54,395 nucleotides of DNA from positions 1 through 54,395 of the forward strand of contig JANXUT010000066.1 in the NCBI GenBank assembly GCA_025356075.1, written 5' to 3'. The notes beneath the pieces were generated by a model. That model searched no databases, was not told where the DNA came from, and saw only the letters and a program-made list of their open reading frames with translations. The position numbers were made by a program, and so were the translations under genes. Source of the stretch: Pseudomonadota bacterium. Its GTDB lineage: Bacteria > Pseudomonadota > Gammaproteobacteria > Steroidobacterales > Steroidobacteraceae. Below, in pieces: positions 32,707 to 40,564 of this stretch (position 1 is the first letter of the stretch; each line of letters starts with the position of its first letter).

Positions 32707-35700
32707 GTGCCTTCGACCGCCCGCCGTCCCGCGTCAGGAAGCCCTATTTTTCACGGTGTCCGTCCGAATCCAATGGGCCTGCCCGAACATTCTGCCGCAC
32801 TGCCGCACAGCGCTCGCCCCCCCGGGCTGGCGCAGTTGATCGTCGTGCCTGCGCCTAAGCCATCGGCCGGTCGTCGTCCCCTCTGCGCGCGCGCGTGGCT
32901 TGGCCTCCTCGCCGCCCTCGTGATCGCTCTCAGCGCTCCCGCCGCCACCGCGCAGCAGTTCAGTTTCCGTCGCTACACCCAAAGCGATGGCCTGCCGAAC
33001 CTGGCCGCCGCGTACCTCGTGGCCGATGCCGGCGGCGACCTGTGGGTCGGCACGGACGGCGGCCTCTTCCGCTACGACGGCACCGCGTTCGTTCCATACC
33101 GCGAGGCGCACGGCCTTCCCTCCGAGACCGTGCGCGGGATGACGATGGATCCGTGGGGACGGATCTGGGTGGCGATGGATCGCGACCTCTTCATCGGCAC
33201 CGCAGCCGGATTCCAGGCCATCGAGACCGACCACGGCCCGGTGATCGCCGAGATCCACATCGCAATGGCGATCGCGTTCATCGATCGCAACCACGTGCTC
33301 GTCATCAGCGACGGCCACGTACTCGACCTCGCGCACGATCCGGCCGACTCGACGCAGGCCTGGAAGCAGACGCGGTTCTTCAGCGACGAGCAGCTGAAGG
33401 CGACCCCGGCCCTCGATCGCGTGAAGAGCGTCTACGCCGGGGACGACGGCACGATCTGGATCGGCTGCGACACGCGGCTGTGCAGCTACACCGACGGGGC
33501 GGTACACGTCTGGACCGACAAGGAAGGCGCGCCAAACGGCGCCTACGCCGCGGCGCTCCTCGATCCCGCGCACCGCCTCTGGATGCGAAGTGATGCGCAC
33601 CTCATCGTCCGCGAACCAGGCGCCACGAAGTTCACGCGCAACGACCCGCCGCACGCGCGCCTCGAGACGCGCGTGACGGAGCCGCTGCTCGCTTCGGACA
33701 CGGGTGGCAGGCTGCTCGTGCGCACCGAGCGTGGCGTCGCTCGCTGGAGCGGCAGCGGCTGGACGGAATTCACGACCGACAATGGGCTCCCTGACAACGC
33801 GATCATCCGCGCGCAGATCGACAGCGAAGGAAGCCTGTGGCTCAGCACGGCGGGCGTCGGCATCTGGCGCTGGCGCGGGCACGACAACGTCGAATCCTGG
33901 ACTCGCAGCGAAGGTCTCGCCTCGCAGAGCGTCTGGGACATCGTCCGCGGTCGCGACGGCAAGTTGCTGATCGGGACGGAGCGCGGCTGCCAGAAGCTCG
34001 ACGAGCGTGCCGCACGCGTGGTGCCGTGCCGTTTCGCGGGGCTGCCGCAGGCCGAGGTCACCTCGCTCGCCGTCGACAGCCATGGCACGAGTTGGTGGGC
34101 GCTCGACAACGGCGAGGTCTGGACGGTCCCGGAACGTGGTGGCGAGGCGACGCCCGTCGTCGTCCCGACGGACAAGTCGCGGATCTCGCTGATCAAGTTC
34201 GACCGGGCGAGCGTCGGCTGGATCGTATCGCTGAATCGCGGCCTGTTTCGCATCGACCCGAAAACTTCGCGGATCGCCAACGTCGAGCTGCCGCGCTCGG
34301 ATGTGCGGCTCTATGACATGACGGAGGATGCCGGAGGGACTCTCTGGATCGCCTCCTCCGGCGGTCTCTTTCGCTACTCCGACAACCGCTGGACGTTTTT
34401 GCCGGTGCTCGGCGAGCACGGCAATTCCGAAGTGTTCGCCTCGGTGACGACGACGCCCGATGGGTCGGTGTGGCTCTCGAATTTCGGCAAGGGCGTCATG
34501 CGCGCGCGCGGACCCAACCTCGAGCGTCGCGAGTGGCTGCGCCCGGCGATGCTGGCTGATGCGAGCATCTATTCGCTCAGGACCGACCGACGGGGCTGGC
34601 TGTGGGTCAATACCGATCACGGCGCAGTCGTCTATGACATGGAAAGCTGGCGGCGCTTCGATGTCGACGATGGGCTCGTATGGAACGACACAGACGCCTT
34701 CTCGTTCTTCGCCGACTACGACGGCTCGGTTTGGATCGGCACCGCCGCCGGGCTGACGCACGTCCGCGATCCCGAGCGGCTGCTCCACGGGCAGGGCGCG
34801 CTCGACCTTCGCATCGCGAGCGCGAAGCTCGGGCCGCACGTGCTCGAAGTGGCGGGCGCGGCGGCGACGTTCCCGTGGCACACGGACATGGCCTTCGACG
34901 TGCGCCTGAGCTCGAACAGCTACGCCCGTTCCTCCCAGACCGAATTCAGGTACCGGCTGGTCGGCCTTTCCTCGGAGTGGTTCGGCTCGCCCAATTCGGA
35001 CGTGCACGTGCCGGCGCTCGACGCGGGCTCCTATCGCCTCGAGGCCGTCGCCGTCGACACGCCGCACGGGCGCAAGTCGGCCGTCATGACGCTCGCCTTC
35101 GAGGTGCTGCCGCCCTGGTGGCGAACGCTCACCGTGCGCATCCTGCTTGCGCTCCTTGTCGTCGCCTCGCTCGTCTTCGCGTGGCGCCGGCAGAACCAGA
35201 AGCTGCGCGCTCGCCGTGCGGCGCTCGAGGCGGAGTTCCGCGAGCGCGAGGCGCTCCTCGAGCGCGCGACACGCGATCCGTTGACGCGACTGTGGAACCG
35301 GGCCACGATCCTCGAGATTCTTGGCCGCGAGCTTGGCCAGGCGCAACGCGCCGGTACGCCGCTCGCAGTCGGCGTCATCGACGCCGACCACTTCAAGCAC
35401 GTCAACGACACGTTCGGTCATCTGGGTGGCGACGAGATCCTGCGCGAGCTGGCGGCGCGACTCAGCGCGGCGCTTCGGACGACCGACTGGCTCGGCCGCT
35501 TCGGTGGCGAGGAACTGGTCGTCGTGCTGCCGGGACTGACGCGCGGCGAGGCGGAGACGCCGGTCGAGCGACTGCGCAGTTGCGTGTCCGACACGCCGTT
35601 CAAGCTGAACTCCATGAACGTCACGGTGACCGTCAGTATCGGCGTCGCCTGGTACGAATCGCCGGCCGATTCGATCGACGAGATCATGGGACGGGCGGAC

Positions 35701-35868
35701 GCCGCGCTCTACGATGCCAAGCGCGCCGGCCGGAACCGAGTCGTCTATGCAAAGAGCCGCGAGAGCCTGCAGACGGATTCCACCGGCTCGCGTCGCATCC
35801 TGAACGAGCTCCTCGAGCGCATCCGCCGCGATGCCCAGAAGCGGGAGCCGGGCTCGAAAGCGGGCTGA
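32707..35868 (+). CDS. Periplasmic propeller (Reg_prop), Y_Y_Y and GGDEF sensor diguanylate cyclase
   Basis: Up to 1053 residues; the start is uncertain (GTG 32707, ATG 32773 or GTG 32845, the last giving the neatest signal peptide). ARAWLGLLAALVIALSAPAA is the export signal. Many Reg_prop blades follow, such as GDLWVGTDGGLFRYDGTAF and GTIWIGCDTRLCSYTDG. Then comes a Y_Y_Y domain (FRYRLVGLSSEWFGSPNSDV), a membrane helix (LTVRILLALLVVASLVFAWR), a short coiled coil and a GGDEF domain. The active-site motif is GGEEL at about 933, and RTTD five residues before it matches the inhibitory I-site. It should make cyclic di-GMP in response to a periplasmic ligand. The sensor half resembles hybrid two-component polysaccharide sensors. 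Confidence 0.92.
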   Translation: MPSTARRPASGSPIFHGVRPNPMGLPEHSAALPHSARPPGLAQLIVVPAPKPSAGRRPLCARAWLGLLAALVIALSAPAATAQQFSFRRYTQSDGLPNLAAAYLVADAGGDLWVGTDGGLFRYDGTAFVPYREAHGLPSETVRGMTMDPWGRIWVAMDRDLFIGTAAGFQAIETDHGPVIAEIHIAMAIAFIDRNHVLVISDGHVLDLAHDPADSTQAWKQTRFFSDEQLKATPALDRVKSVYAGDDGTIWIGCDTRLCSYTDGAVHVWTDKEGAPNGAYAAALLDPAHRLWMRSDAHLIVREPGATKFTRNDPPHARLETRVTEPLLASDTGGRLLVRTERGVARWSGSGWTEFTTDNGLPDNAIIRAQIDSEGSLWLSTAGVGIWRWRGHDNVESWTRSEGLASQSVWDIVRGRDGKLLIGTERGCQKLDERAARVVPCRFAGLPQAEVTSLAVDSHGTSWWALDNGEVWTVPERGGEATPVVVPTDKSRISLIKFDRASVGWIVSLNRGLFRIDPKTSRIANVELPRSDVRLYDMTEDAGGTLWIASSGGLFRYSDNRWTFLPVLGEHGNSEVFASVTTTPDGSVWLSNFGKGVMRARGPNLERREWLRPAMLADASIYSLRTDRRGWLWVNTDHGAVVYDMESWRRFDVDDGLVWNDTDAFSFFADYDGSVWIGTAAGLTHVRDPERLLHGQGALDLRIASAKLGPHVLEVAGAAATFPWHTDMAFDVRLSSNSYARSSQTEFRYRLVGLSSEWFGSPNSDVHVPALDAGSYRLEAVAVDTPHGRKSAVMTLAFEVLPPWWRTLTVRILLALLVVASLVFAWRRQNQKLRARRAALEAEFREREALLERATRDPLTRLWNRATILEILGRELGQAQRAGTPLAVGVIDADHFKHVNDTFGHLGGDEILRELAARLSAALRTTDWLGRFGGEELVVVLPGLTRGEAETPVERLRSCVSDTPFKLNSMNVTVTVSIGVAWYESPADSIDEIMGRADAALYDAKRAGRNRVVYAKSRESLQTDSTGSRRILNELLERIRRDAQKREPGSKAG

Positions 35869-35899
35869 GCCCGGCGTGCGGTGGGCGCGCCAGCCGGGC
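35869..35899 (+). terminator. Inverted repeat after the sensor cyclase gene
   Basis: GCCCGGC and GCCGGGC, 7-bp perfect arms with a 17-base GC-rich loop, lie immediately after the stop. No T-tract follows. Weak terminator candidate. Confidence 0.3.
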
Positions 35900-35993
35900 C
35901 GCCGGGAGGCATCCCCGCTGCTCCGGGGCGACCCCTCTCGCGGGAAGAAGTCACTAATCAGTGGGTTACGAACTCTCCGGGACTCACGTTAGG

Positions 35994-36035
35994 GGGGAGT
36001 TCCCCGGAACGGGCCTTGCGTAGGGCAATCCCCTA
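35994..36035. promoter_or_regulatory. Two G-run/C-run palindromes upstream of the FliA promoter
   Basis: GGGGAGTTCCCC at 35994-36005 and TAGGGCAATCCCCTA at 36021-36035 are perfect short inverted repeats of similar design, centres about 28 bases apart. The second touches the -35 element, so a bound factor could help or block sigma-28 polymerase. Confidence 0.4.
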
Positions 36036-36060
36036 AAGATCTGATCGAGCGGGCCGATAC
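36034..36060 (+). promoter_or_regulatory. Sigma-28 (FliA) promoter
   Basis: TAAAGATC at 36034-36041, an 11-base spacer, then GCCGATAC at 36053-36060. The FliA consensus is TAAAGTTT, 11 bases, GCCGATAA, so spacing is exact and 13 of 16 bases agree. Transcription would start near 36067, giving a leader of about 50 bases to the GTG at 36119. This places the HDOD-GGDEF gene in the late flagellar regulon. Confidence 0.8.
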
Positions 36061-36118
36061 CCGGTTGAGCCGTTGACGGAAACGCTGACGGCGACGAACA
36101 CCACGATCGGGGTCGCTA

Positions 36119-36520
36119 GTGAACGAAGACATAAAAGCGCGATTCAAAGCGCTCGGCAATTTCCCGTCGCCGCCCGGGATCGCCCAGGAAATCATCCAGC
36201 TCGCCAAGAGCGAGGAAGTCAGCATAGGCGAAGTCTCCGGCGCGATCGCGAAGGACCCGGCACTCGCGGCCAAGGTGCTGCGCATGGCGAACTCCGCGCT
36301 CTACGCACAGCGCCGGCGCAGCCAGAACCTTCGCCAGGCGCTCACGATGATGGGTCTGGATGCGGCGATGACGCTGTGCCTTGGCTTCTCGATCGCCGGT
36401 AGCTTTCGCAGCGCCAAGGTTGGCGCGATCGACTACACGCGCTACTGGCGCCGCTCGCTGCTCGCCGGCCTCGGCGGGCGCTGCATCGGCGAGGAACTCG
36501 GGCTGCCCTCGAGCGAGTAA
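36119..36520 (+). CDS. N-terminal HDOD fragment upstream of the TAA
   Basis: 133 residues from a GTG start. FKALGNFPSPPGIAQEIIQL, AIAKDPALAAKVLRMANSAL and QALTMMGLDAAMTLCLGFSI are the first two-thirds of an HDOD domain, a divergent HD-GYP relative without the catalytic metal residues that often partners signalling enzymes. The fragment stops just before the LLQDIG helix, so if made alone it would probably be unstable. Transcription comes from the sigma-28 promoter 59 bases upstream. Confidence 0.75.
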   Translation: MNEDIKARFKALGNFPSPPGIAQEIIQLAKSEEVSIGEVSGAIAKDPALAAKVLRMANSALYAQRRRSQNLRQALTMMGLDAAMTLCLGFSIAGSFRSAKVGAIDYTRYWRRSLLAGLGGRCIGEELGLPSSE

Positions 36521-36553
36521 CTCTTCCTAGGTGGCCTCCTGCAGGACATTGGA

Positions 36554-37654
36554 GTGCTCGCCCTCGATCGGGCAAAGCCGGGATTCTATGGCGAGCTGCC
36601 GCGCGAAGCCGGCCACGCTGAGCGGATCGCCTACGAGCGCCAGCACCTCGGCGAGGATCATGCCGCGCTCGGCGCGTGGCTGCTCGGCAGCTGGAATCTT
36701 CCCGACGACCTCGTCCTCGCGGTCGAGCTCAGCCATTCCCCGGAGCAGGCCGACCGTGCCTCGCTCCAGGGCCAGTTCGCGCGCTGCGTGGCGCTCGGCG
36801 GTGAGCTCGCATCGGCGTTCCTGGCGCCCGACGTGCGGGTCTCGATCGCGAACTTCGCCGCGCACGCGGAAAAGGTGATCGGCCTCAAGCCCGAGCAAGT
36901 CGGCAAGGTCGTCGAGCGAGTCACCGAGCTCACGCCCGATCTCGGCCGGCTGTTCGAGACGACGCTTTTGTCGGCGGAGGACGCAATGGCGCTTACCGAG
37001 CAGGCGCAGGAACTCCTCGCCGCGCGAAGCGTTCAATCGCTGCAGAAGATCGACTCGCTCGAGCATGCCGCCCACTCCGCAGCGGCGCGCTCGGCGGAGC
37101 TCGAGGACGCAACGCGGCGCGATGCGCTGACGGGCGCGTTCAATCGCCGGCACCTCGACGAGCGCCTGGCGGTCGAATTCATGGCGGCGCAGACCGGCGG
37201 CTGGGATCTCCCGGCGCTCTTCGTCGACCTCGACCACTTCAAGAAGGTGAACGACAGCTACGGCCACGCGGCCGGCGATGCGGTGCTTCGCGGCGCGGTG
37301 GGTCTGCTCCAGCAGACGCTGAGGGCCGGTGACCTCATTGCCCGCTACGGTGGCGAGGAATTCGTCGTGCTGCTTCCGGGCACGAGTGCGGCGGATGCGC
37401 GCGCGCTCGGCGAGCGCCTGCTCAAGGTGCTGCGCGAGCACGAGCACGTGGTGCCGGTTGACGGGGGCCAGCGGCAGATCCAGGTCACCGCCTCGCTCGG
37501 GCTTGCGATCCAGACGCCGAAGCGGCCGTTCCCGAATCCGGCGGCGCTGCTCGCCGGCGCCGACGCTGCGGTTTACGCGGCGAAGCGCGCCGGTCGCGAT
37601 CGGCTCATGGAGTGCGGGATCACCCCGCCGCCACCGCTCGCAAAGACGGGGTGA
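36554..37654 (+). CDS. C-terminal fragment: end of HDOD plus GGDEF diguanylate cyclase
   Basis: 366 residues if started at the GTG 36554, in the same frame as the upstream piece. It contains the rest of the HDOD domain (LSHSPEQADRASLQGQFARC), a helical linker and a complete GGDEF domain: RRDALTGAFNRRHLDERL, FVDLDHFKKVNDSYGHAAGD, the inhibitory-site RAGD, and IARYGGEEFVVLLPG. All catalytic and metal residues are present, so a cyclase made by internal initiation could be active. No good ribosome binding site precedes the GTG. Confidence 0.75.
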   Translation: MLALDRAKPGFYGELPREAGHAERIAYERQHLGEDHAALGAWLLGSWNLPDDLVLAVELSHSPEQADRASLQGQFARCVALGGELASAFLAPDVRVSIANFAAHAEKVIGLKPEQVGKVVERVTELTPDLGRLFETTLLSAEDAMALTEQAQELLAARSVQSLQKIDSLEHAAHSAAARSAELEDATRRDALTGAFNRRHLDERLAVEFMAAQTGGWDLPALFVDLDHFKKVNDSYGHAAGDAVLRGAVGLLQQTLRAGDLIARYGGEEFVVLLPGTSAADARALGERLLKVLREHEHVVPVDGGQRQIQVTASLGLAIQTPKRPFPNPAALLAGADAAVYAAKRAGRDRLMECGITPPPPLAKTG

Positions 37655-37701
37655 ACCCCGGAGCCGGCCGCGTCGGGAATCGAACGACCCTGCGCGGCTA
37701 C

Positions 37702-37722
37702 GCGCGAACGCGGTTCTCGCGC
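37702..37722. terminator. Hairpin between convergent genes
   Basis: GCGCGA and TCGCGC form a 6-bp stem with a 9-base loop in the 78-base gap between the GGDEF fragment and a convergent small gene. No T-tract on the plus strand; weak call. Confidence 0.3.
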
Positions 37723-37732
37723 TCGCAGTTCG

Positions 37733-38236
37733 CTAGTTTGGCGGGGTGGGTGAGCGCGTGACCGTGAGGGTGACGGTGGGAGCCCCGGCACCGCTCAACT
37801 GCAGCAGCAACGACTTGCCCGCAGGGAATGCGAATTCGACGATCTGGTGGGGCGAGGAGCAGCCGCTGCGGCCCTGGTAGTCGAGCGCCCGGAGCGCCGT
37901 GCCGTCCGCGACCACGTCGAGCCAGGATCCCTGGTCGAGTGCGATTTGACAGGTGCCTCCGTTCGCGACGGAGATCCGCACGAGTCCCGCGAACGTGCCG
38001 TCGGCGGCTGTCGAGTTTCCCGGTTGAGCGGCGAAGTGCACTCCCGCCGGGGCGCCGAGCGCGAGCCGGTAGGCGTGGTCGACCTCGATGGCAGGCGCGG
38101 TCTCGGGCGTCGTTCCCGCCTTCAAACCGCGTGCGACGGTCGCGAACAACGCCCGCTCGTAGGTGACGTCCCAGGTGAACGCCGAGCACGGGTCGTCGGC
38201 GTGCGCGACGGTCGCGGTGGCCTCAACGACATGCAC
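37733..38236 (-). CDS. Unrecognised protein, 5' end unclear
   Basis: 167 residues from GTG at 38236. The frame stays open 19 codons further up without ATG, GTG or TTG, so the true start is doubtful. The sequence is beta-rich with cysteines in HADDPCSAFTWDVTYERALF, GGTCQIALDQGS and QGRSGCSSPHQIVEFAF, which suggests an exported, disulfide-bonded protein. Yet no signal peptide is found in frame, so the gene may be 5'-truncated. A TATATAA element on the minus strand near 38380 could be its -10. Nothing more specific can be said. Confidence 0.5.
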   Translation of the reverse strand: MHVVEATATVAHADDPCSAFTWDVTYERALFATVARGLKAGTTPETAPAIEVDHAYRLALGAPAGVHFAAQPGNSTAADGTFAGLVRISVANGGTCQIALDQGSWLDVVADGTALRALDYQGRSGCSSPHQIVEFAFPAGKSLLLQLSGAGAPTVTLTVTRSPTPPN

Positions 38237-38521
38237 GTCGCCGCACGCAGCGCCCAGTGTCCGAGACTGATCGTTGCTGGCTGCGCCATCGGTCTACCTC
38301 ACAGGCGACAAGCGTCGCCGCGCGACGTCGAGTAAATCACCGGCGGTCCTGGTTCGATACACCGTCCGGTCCGCGCTCTTATATATGCGCAACCGGCGAC
38401 GGGTCCGGCGGACGGATGCAGGTGGTTGCGTCAGGATCCCGTCAGTCGCATGGGGACGACGCCGTGGCTCGCGCGAGCACGCGAGTGCCGCCGCGGATCC
38501 GAGCGATGCCGGCCGAGACCG

Positions 38522-40249
38522 CTACATCGCGGAGGAGAGGAGCGTCACGTCAGCGCCCTGCCAGGCCGTCTTGAACTTCGCCTCGATCGCGCGCGCTTCG
38601 GCTTCCTTGTGCTCGGCGTGCAGCGCCTGCGCAAGCCCGAACAGCGACCACCCATTGCCGGGGTTGCGTCGCAGGTCGGCGCGATAGACGGCCTCCGCAT
38701 CGATCGCCTTGCCGGCGGCGAGGAGCTCTGCACCGAGCAAGTGACGCACCGGAAAGAACCAGTCGGCCGGCTCGTCGTAGCTGAGCTTGTCCTCTTGCAC
38801 GACGGCCTGGGTCAGGAGCTCGATGACGGCCTTGCGGTCGCCCTTGGCGCGCGCGATGCGTGCCTTGCCGATCGTGGAGGCGAGCGCGAGCACATCCGGC
38901 GCGTTGTTCAACCCCGCCGGCGCATCGGCGGGCAGCGTCGCGCGCAGCTGGTCGAGTTCGGCGATGCGCGCCTCCGCCTCCGGAATCCGCCGGCGCTCGG
39001 CGAGCGCGGCGGCGGTTGCGAACAGGTAGCCACCAGTCAGCGCCTTGAGGGCGGCGGTCGGCCGCGGCTCGGCGATGATCTCATCCCACTGCCCGAACCG
39101 GACGCGTGCCATGTAGTACTCGGCCATGTACCAGTCGGTCCCCGGCATCTCCGTCAGCACCGCTTCCGGAATCGACGCCTTGAGCGAATTGACGGCCTCG
39201 AGCGTTGCCGCCCGGCGCCCCTGCATCGCGGTCGCGAAGGCGAGGAACTGGAAATTGTGCGCCACGTACATCGGGTAGTAGTCGGGCGGCGCCGTGCGGG
39301 CGAGGTAGGCGCCATCGGCTGCTGCGCCCTTTCGATTCGCCTCGGCCGCTTCCTCGTAGCGACCGATTCGCTGGAAGATATGCGAGGGCATGTGCTCGAG
39401 GTGGCCGGCGCCCGGCATCATGCCGCGCAGCCGTTCGGCGGATGCAACCGCGTTCTCGGGATGCGGCGATGCCTCGATCGCGTGGATGTAATAGTGGTTG
39501 GCGCCAGGGTGCGTCGGGTCGCGCGCGATGACGGACTCAAGTCGCGTCACGATCTCCGCAGTCCCGGGCGCGGCCTCGCCCTCGAGCGTCCAAAGTTTCC
39601 AGGCGTTCGTGTTCATGATGGCTTCCGCGCACATCACCTGCACGTCGGAGTCATCGGGAAAGCGCGTGGCGACGTCGCGCATCGCGTTTGCGAACGCGAG
39701 CAACACGGGGGCGGCATTCGAAGGATCAAGGGCCGCCTCCGTCGGGTAGCGTGCGGCGAGCGCGCCGATGAGTGCCTGCTCGACGGCCGTGCCGTTCGCA
39801 GCCAGCGTCGTTGCGCGCCCGACCAGCTCATGCGCGAGCTTCGCGCGCGCCGCCGCCATCGCCGGCTGGTTGAGGTTGGGTCCCGCGGTCAGCGCGACGC
39901 CCCAAAGGCACATCGCGCATTTCGGGTCGAGCTCGGCGGCGTGCGCGAACGAACGGGTCGCCTCGTCGTGGTTGAACGCCCACATGAACCGCATGCCCTG
40001 GTCGAAGTAGGCCTGTGCCTCGGCGGACTTCGTCGTGATCGTCCGGTGAAAGGTTCCGAGTCCGTCGAACATCTGCGCGCCGTGCGCCCATTCGGCGAGC
40101 GTAGTCGGTGCGGCGGGCATGCCCGCCATCGGCGCCGGGGTGGCCGGCGTCGCGGGCGCGGCGGGTGGCGGAGTGCCGCGCGAGCACGCGAGGAGCGAGG
40201 CGAGCGACAGGACCGCCAGGACCAGCCTGGGGCCAAAGGAAGTTCGCAT
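38522..40249 (-). CDS. TPR-repeat lipoprotein
   Basis: 575 residues from the ATG at 40249, which has AAGGAG at eight-base spacing. MRTSFGPRLVLAVLSLASLL leads to a lipobox Cys (LLAC), then a Pro/Ala linker. The body is helical with tetratricopeptide-type repeats, for example YFDQGMRFMWAFNHDEATRS, HAAELDPKCAMCLWGVALTA and FGLAQALHAEHKEAEARAIE. Conserved His-rich patches (HYYIHAIEASPHPE, LEHMPSHIFQRIGRYEEA) are typical of a bacterial TPR family of unknown function. It probably scaffolds an envelope complex. No partner is evident in the neighbourhood. Confidence 0.85.
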   Translation of the reverse strand: MRTSFGPRLVLAVLSLASLLACSRGTPPPAAPATPATPAPMAGMPAAPTTLAEWAHGAQMFDGLGTFHRTITTKSAEAQAYFDQGMRFMWAFNHDEATRSFAHAAELDPKCAMCLWGVALTAGPNLNQPAMAAARAKLAHELVGRATTLAANGTAVEQALIGALAARYPTEAALDPSNAAPVLLAFANAMRDVATRFPDDSDVQVMCAEAIMNTNAWKLWTLEGEAAPGTAEIVTRLESVIARDPTHPGANHYYIHAIEASPHPENAVASAERLRGMMPGAGHLEHMPSHIFQRIGRYEEAAEANRKGAAADGAYLARTAPPDYYPMYVAHNFQFLAFATAMQGRRAATLEAVNSLKASIPEAVLTEMPGTDWYMAEYYMARVRFGQWDEIIAEPRPTAALKALTGGYLFATAAALAERRRIPEAEARIAELDQLRATLPADAPAGLNNAPDVLALASTIGKARIARAKGDRKAVIELLTQAVVQEDKLSYDEPADWFFPVRHLLGAELLAAGKAIDAEAVYRADLRRNPGNGWSLFGLAQALHAEHKEAEARAIEAKFKTAWQGADVTLLSSAM

Positions 40250-40564
40250 CGTCGTATCTCCTTGCGTGGTTCTCAAACGCCCGGCGCCGGGCGCATCATC
40301 GGGTAACGGTCGCGCCTGCCAGTTTGCCAGCGGCCTCCGCCCGCAGGCCAACTTCCGGGGCGGCCCGCCGGCGGCAAAGCTGCATCTTTGCCCGAGGCGA
40401 AAAGAATAATCATATTCAGGGAGTTAGGTGTACTCCGCGGCGAGTCTCAATGGACCCGGGAGTACGGCGGCCTTCCGTCCCGGTCATCCCAACATGCTCG
40501 CGCGCCGCAGGGGCCTCGGTAGACTCGGCGCATAGTCGGCTCCGGCTGATCGTACCCGCTTAGC
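40250..40564. other. Divergent intergenic region with possible regulatory repeats
   Basis: 315 bases between the TPR gene and the sensor kinase. Two inverted repeats stand out: GAATAATCATATTC at 40404-40417, an AT-rich site, and GTACTCC at 40430-40436 with GGAGTAC at 40459-40465. Either could regulate the kinase operon. No gene is seen. Confidence 0.4.

Larger units (their letters stand above)
36119..37654 (+). pseudogene. HDOD-GGDEF protein gene interrupted by an in-frame TAA
   Basis: The reading frame runs on without shift from GTG 36119 to TGA 37654, about 511 codons, apart from one TAA at 36518-36520. The residues across it, ELGLPSSE then LFLGGLLQDIGVLALD, make a continuous HDOD domain, where an acidic residue would be expected at the stop. 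A single G-to-T change from GAA would explain it. The full product would be HDOD (about 10-210) followed by a GGDEF domain with a GGEEF motif and an RAGD I-site. The state could be a real nonsense mutation, a sequencing error, or readthrough. Its two pieces are listed separately. Confidence 0.8.

Noticed and set aside
33000-34800. Repeated DNA suggestive of an array inside the sensor cyclase
   Set aside because: The repetition is at the level of Reg_prop protein blades; the nucleotide sequence does not repeat, so no CRISPR or tandem repeat.
32734-35421. 895-codon open frame on the minus strand opposite the sensor cyclase
   Set aside because: Rich in Arg, Ala and Asp with no domain; an antisense artefact of high-GC codon use. 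The plus strand has clear propeller and GGDEF motifs.
35930-36118. Possible cyclic di-GMP riboswitch before the HDOD-GGDEF gene
   Set aside because: The conserved GEMM sequence blocks are not present; the structure is better explained by the sigma-28 promoter and short palindromes.
38426-40306. 626-codon plus-strand frame opposite the TPR lipoprotein
   Set aside because: Low-complexity Arg-rich translation without motifs, whereas the minus strand has a lipobox, a strong ribosome binding site and TPR repeats.
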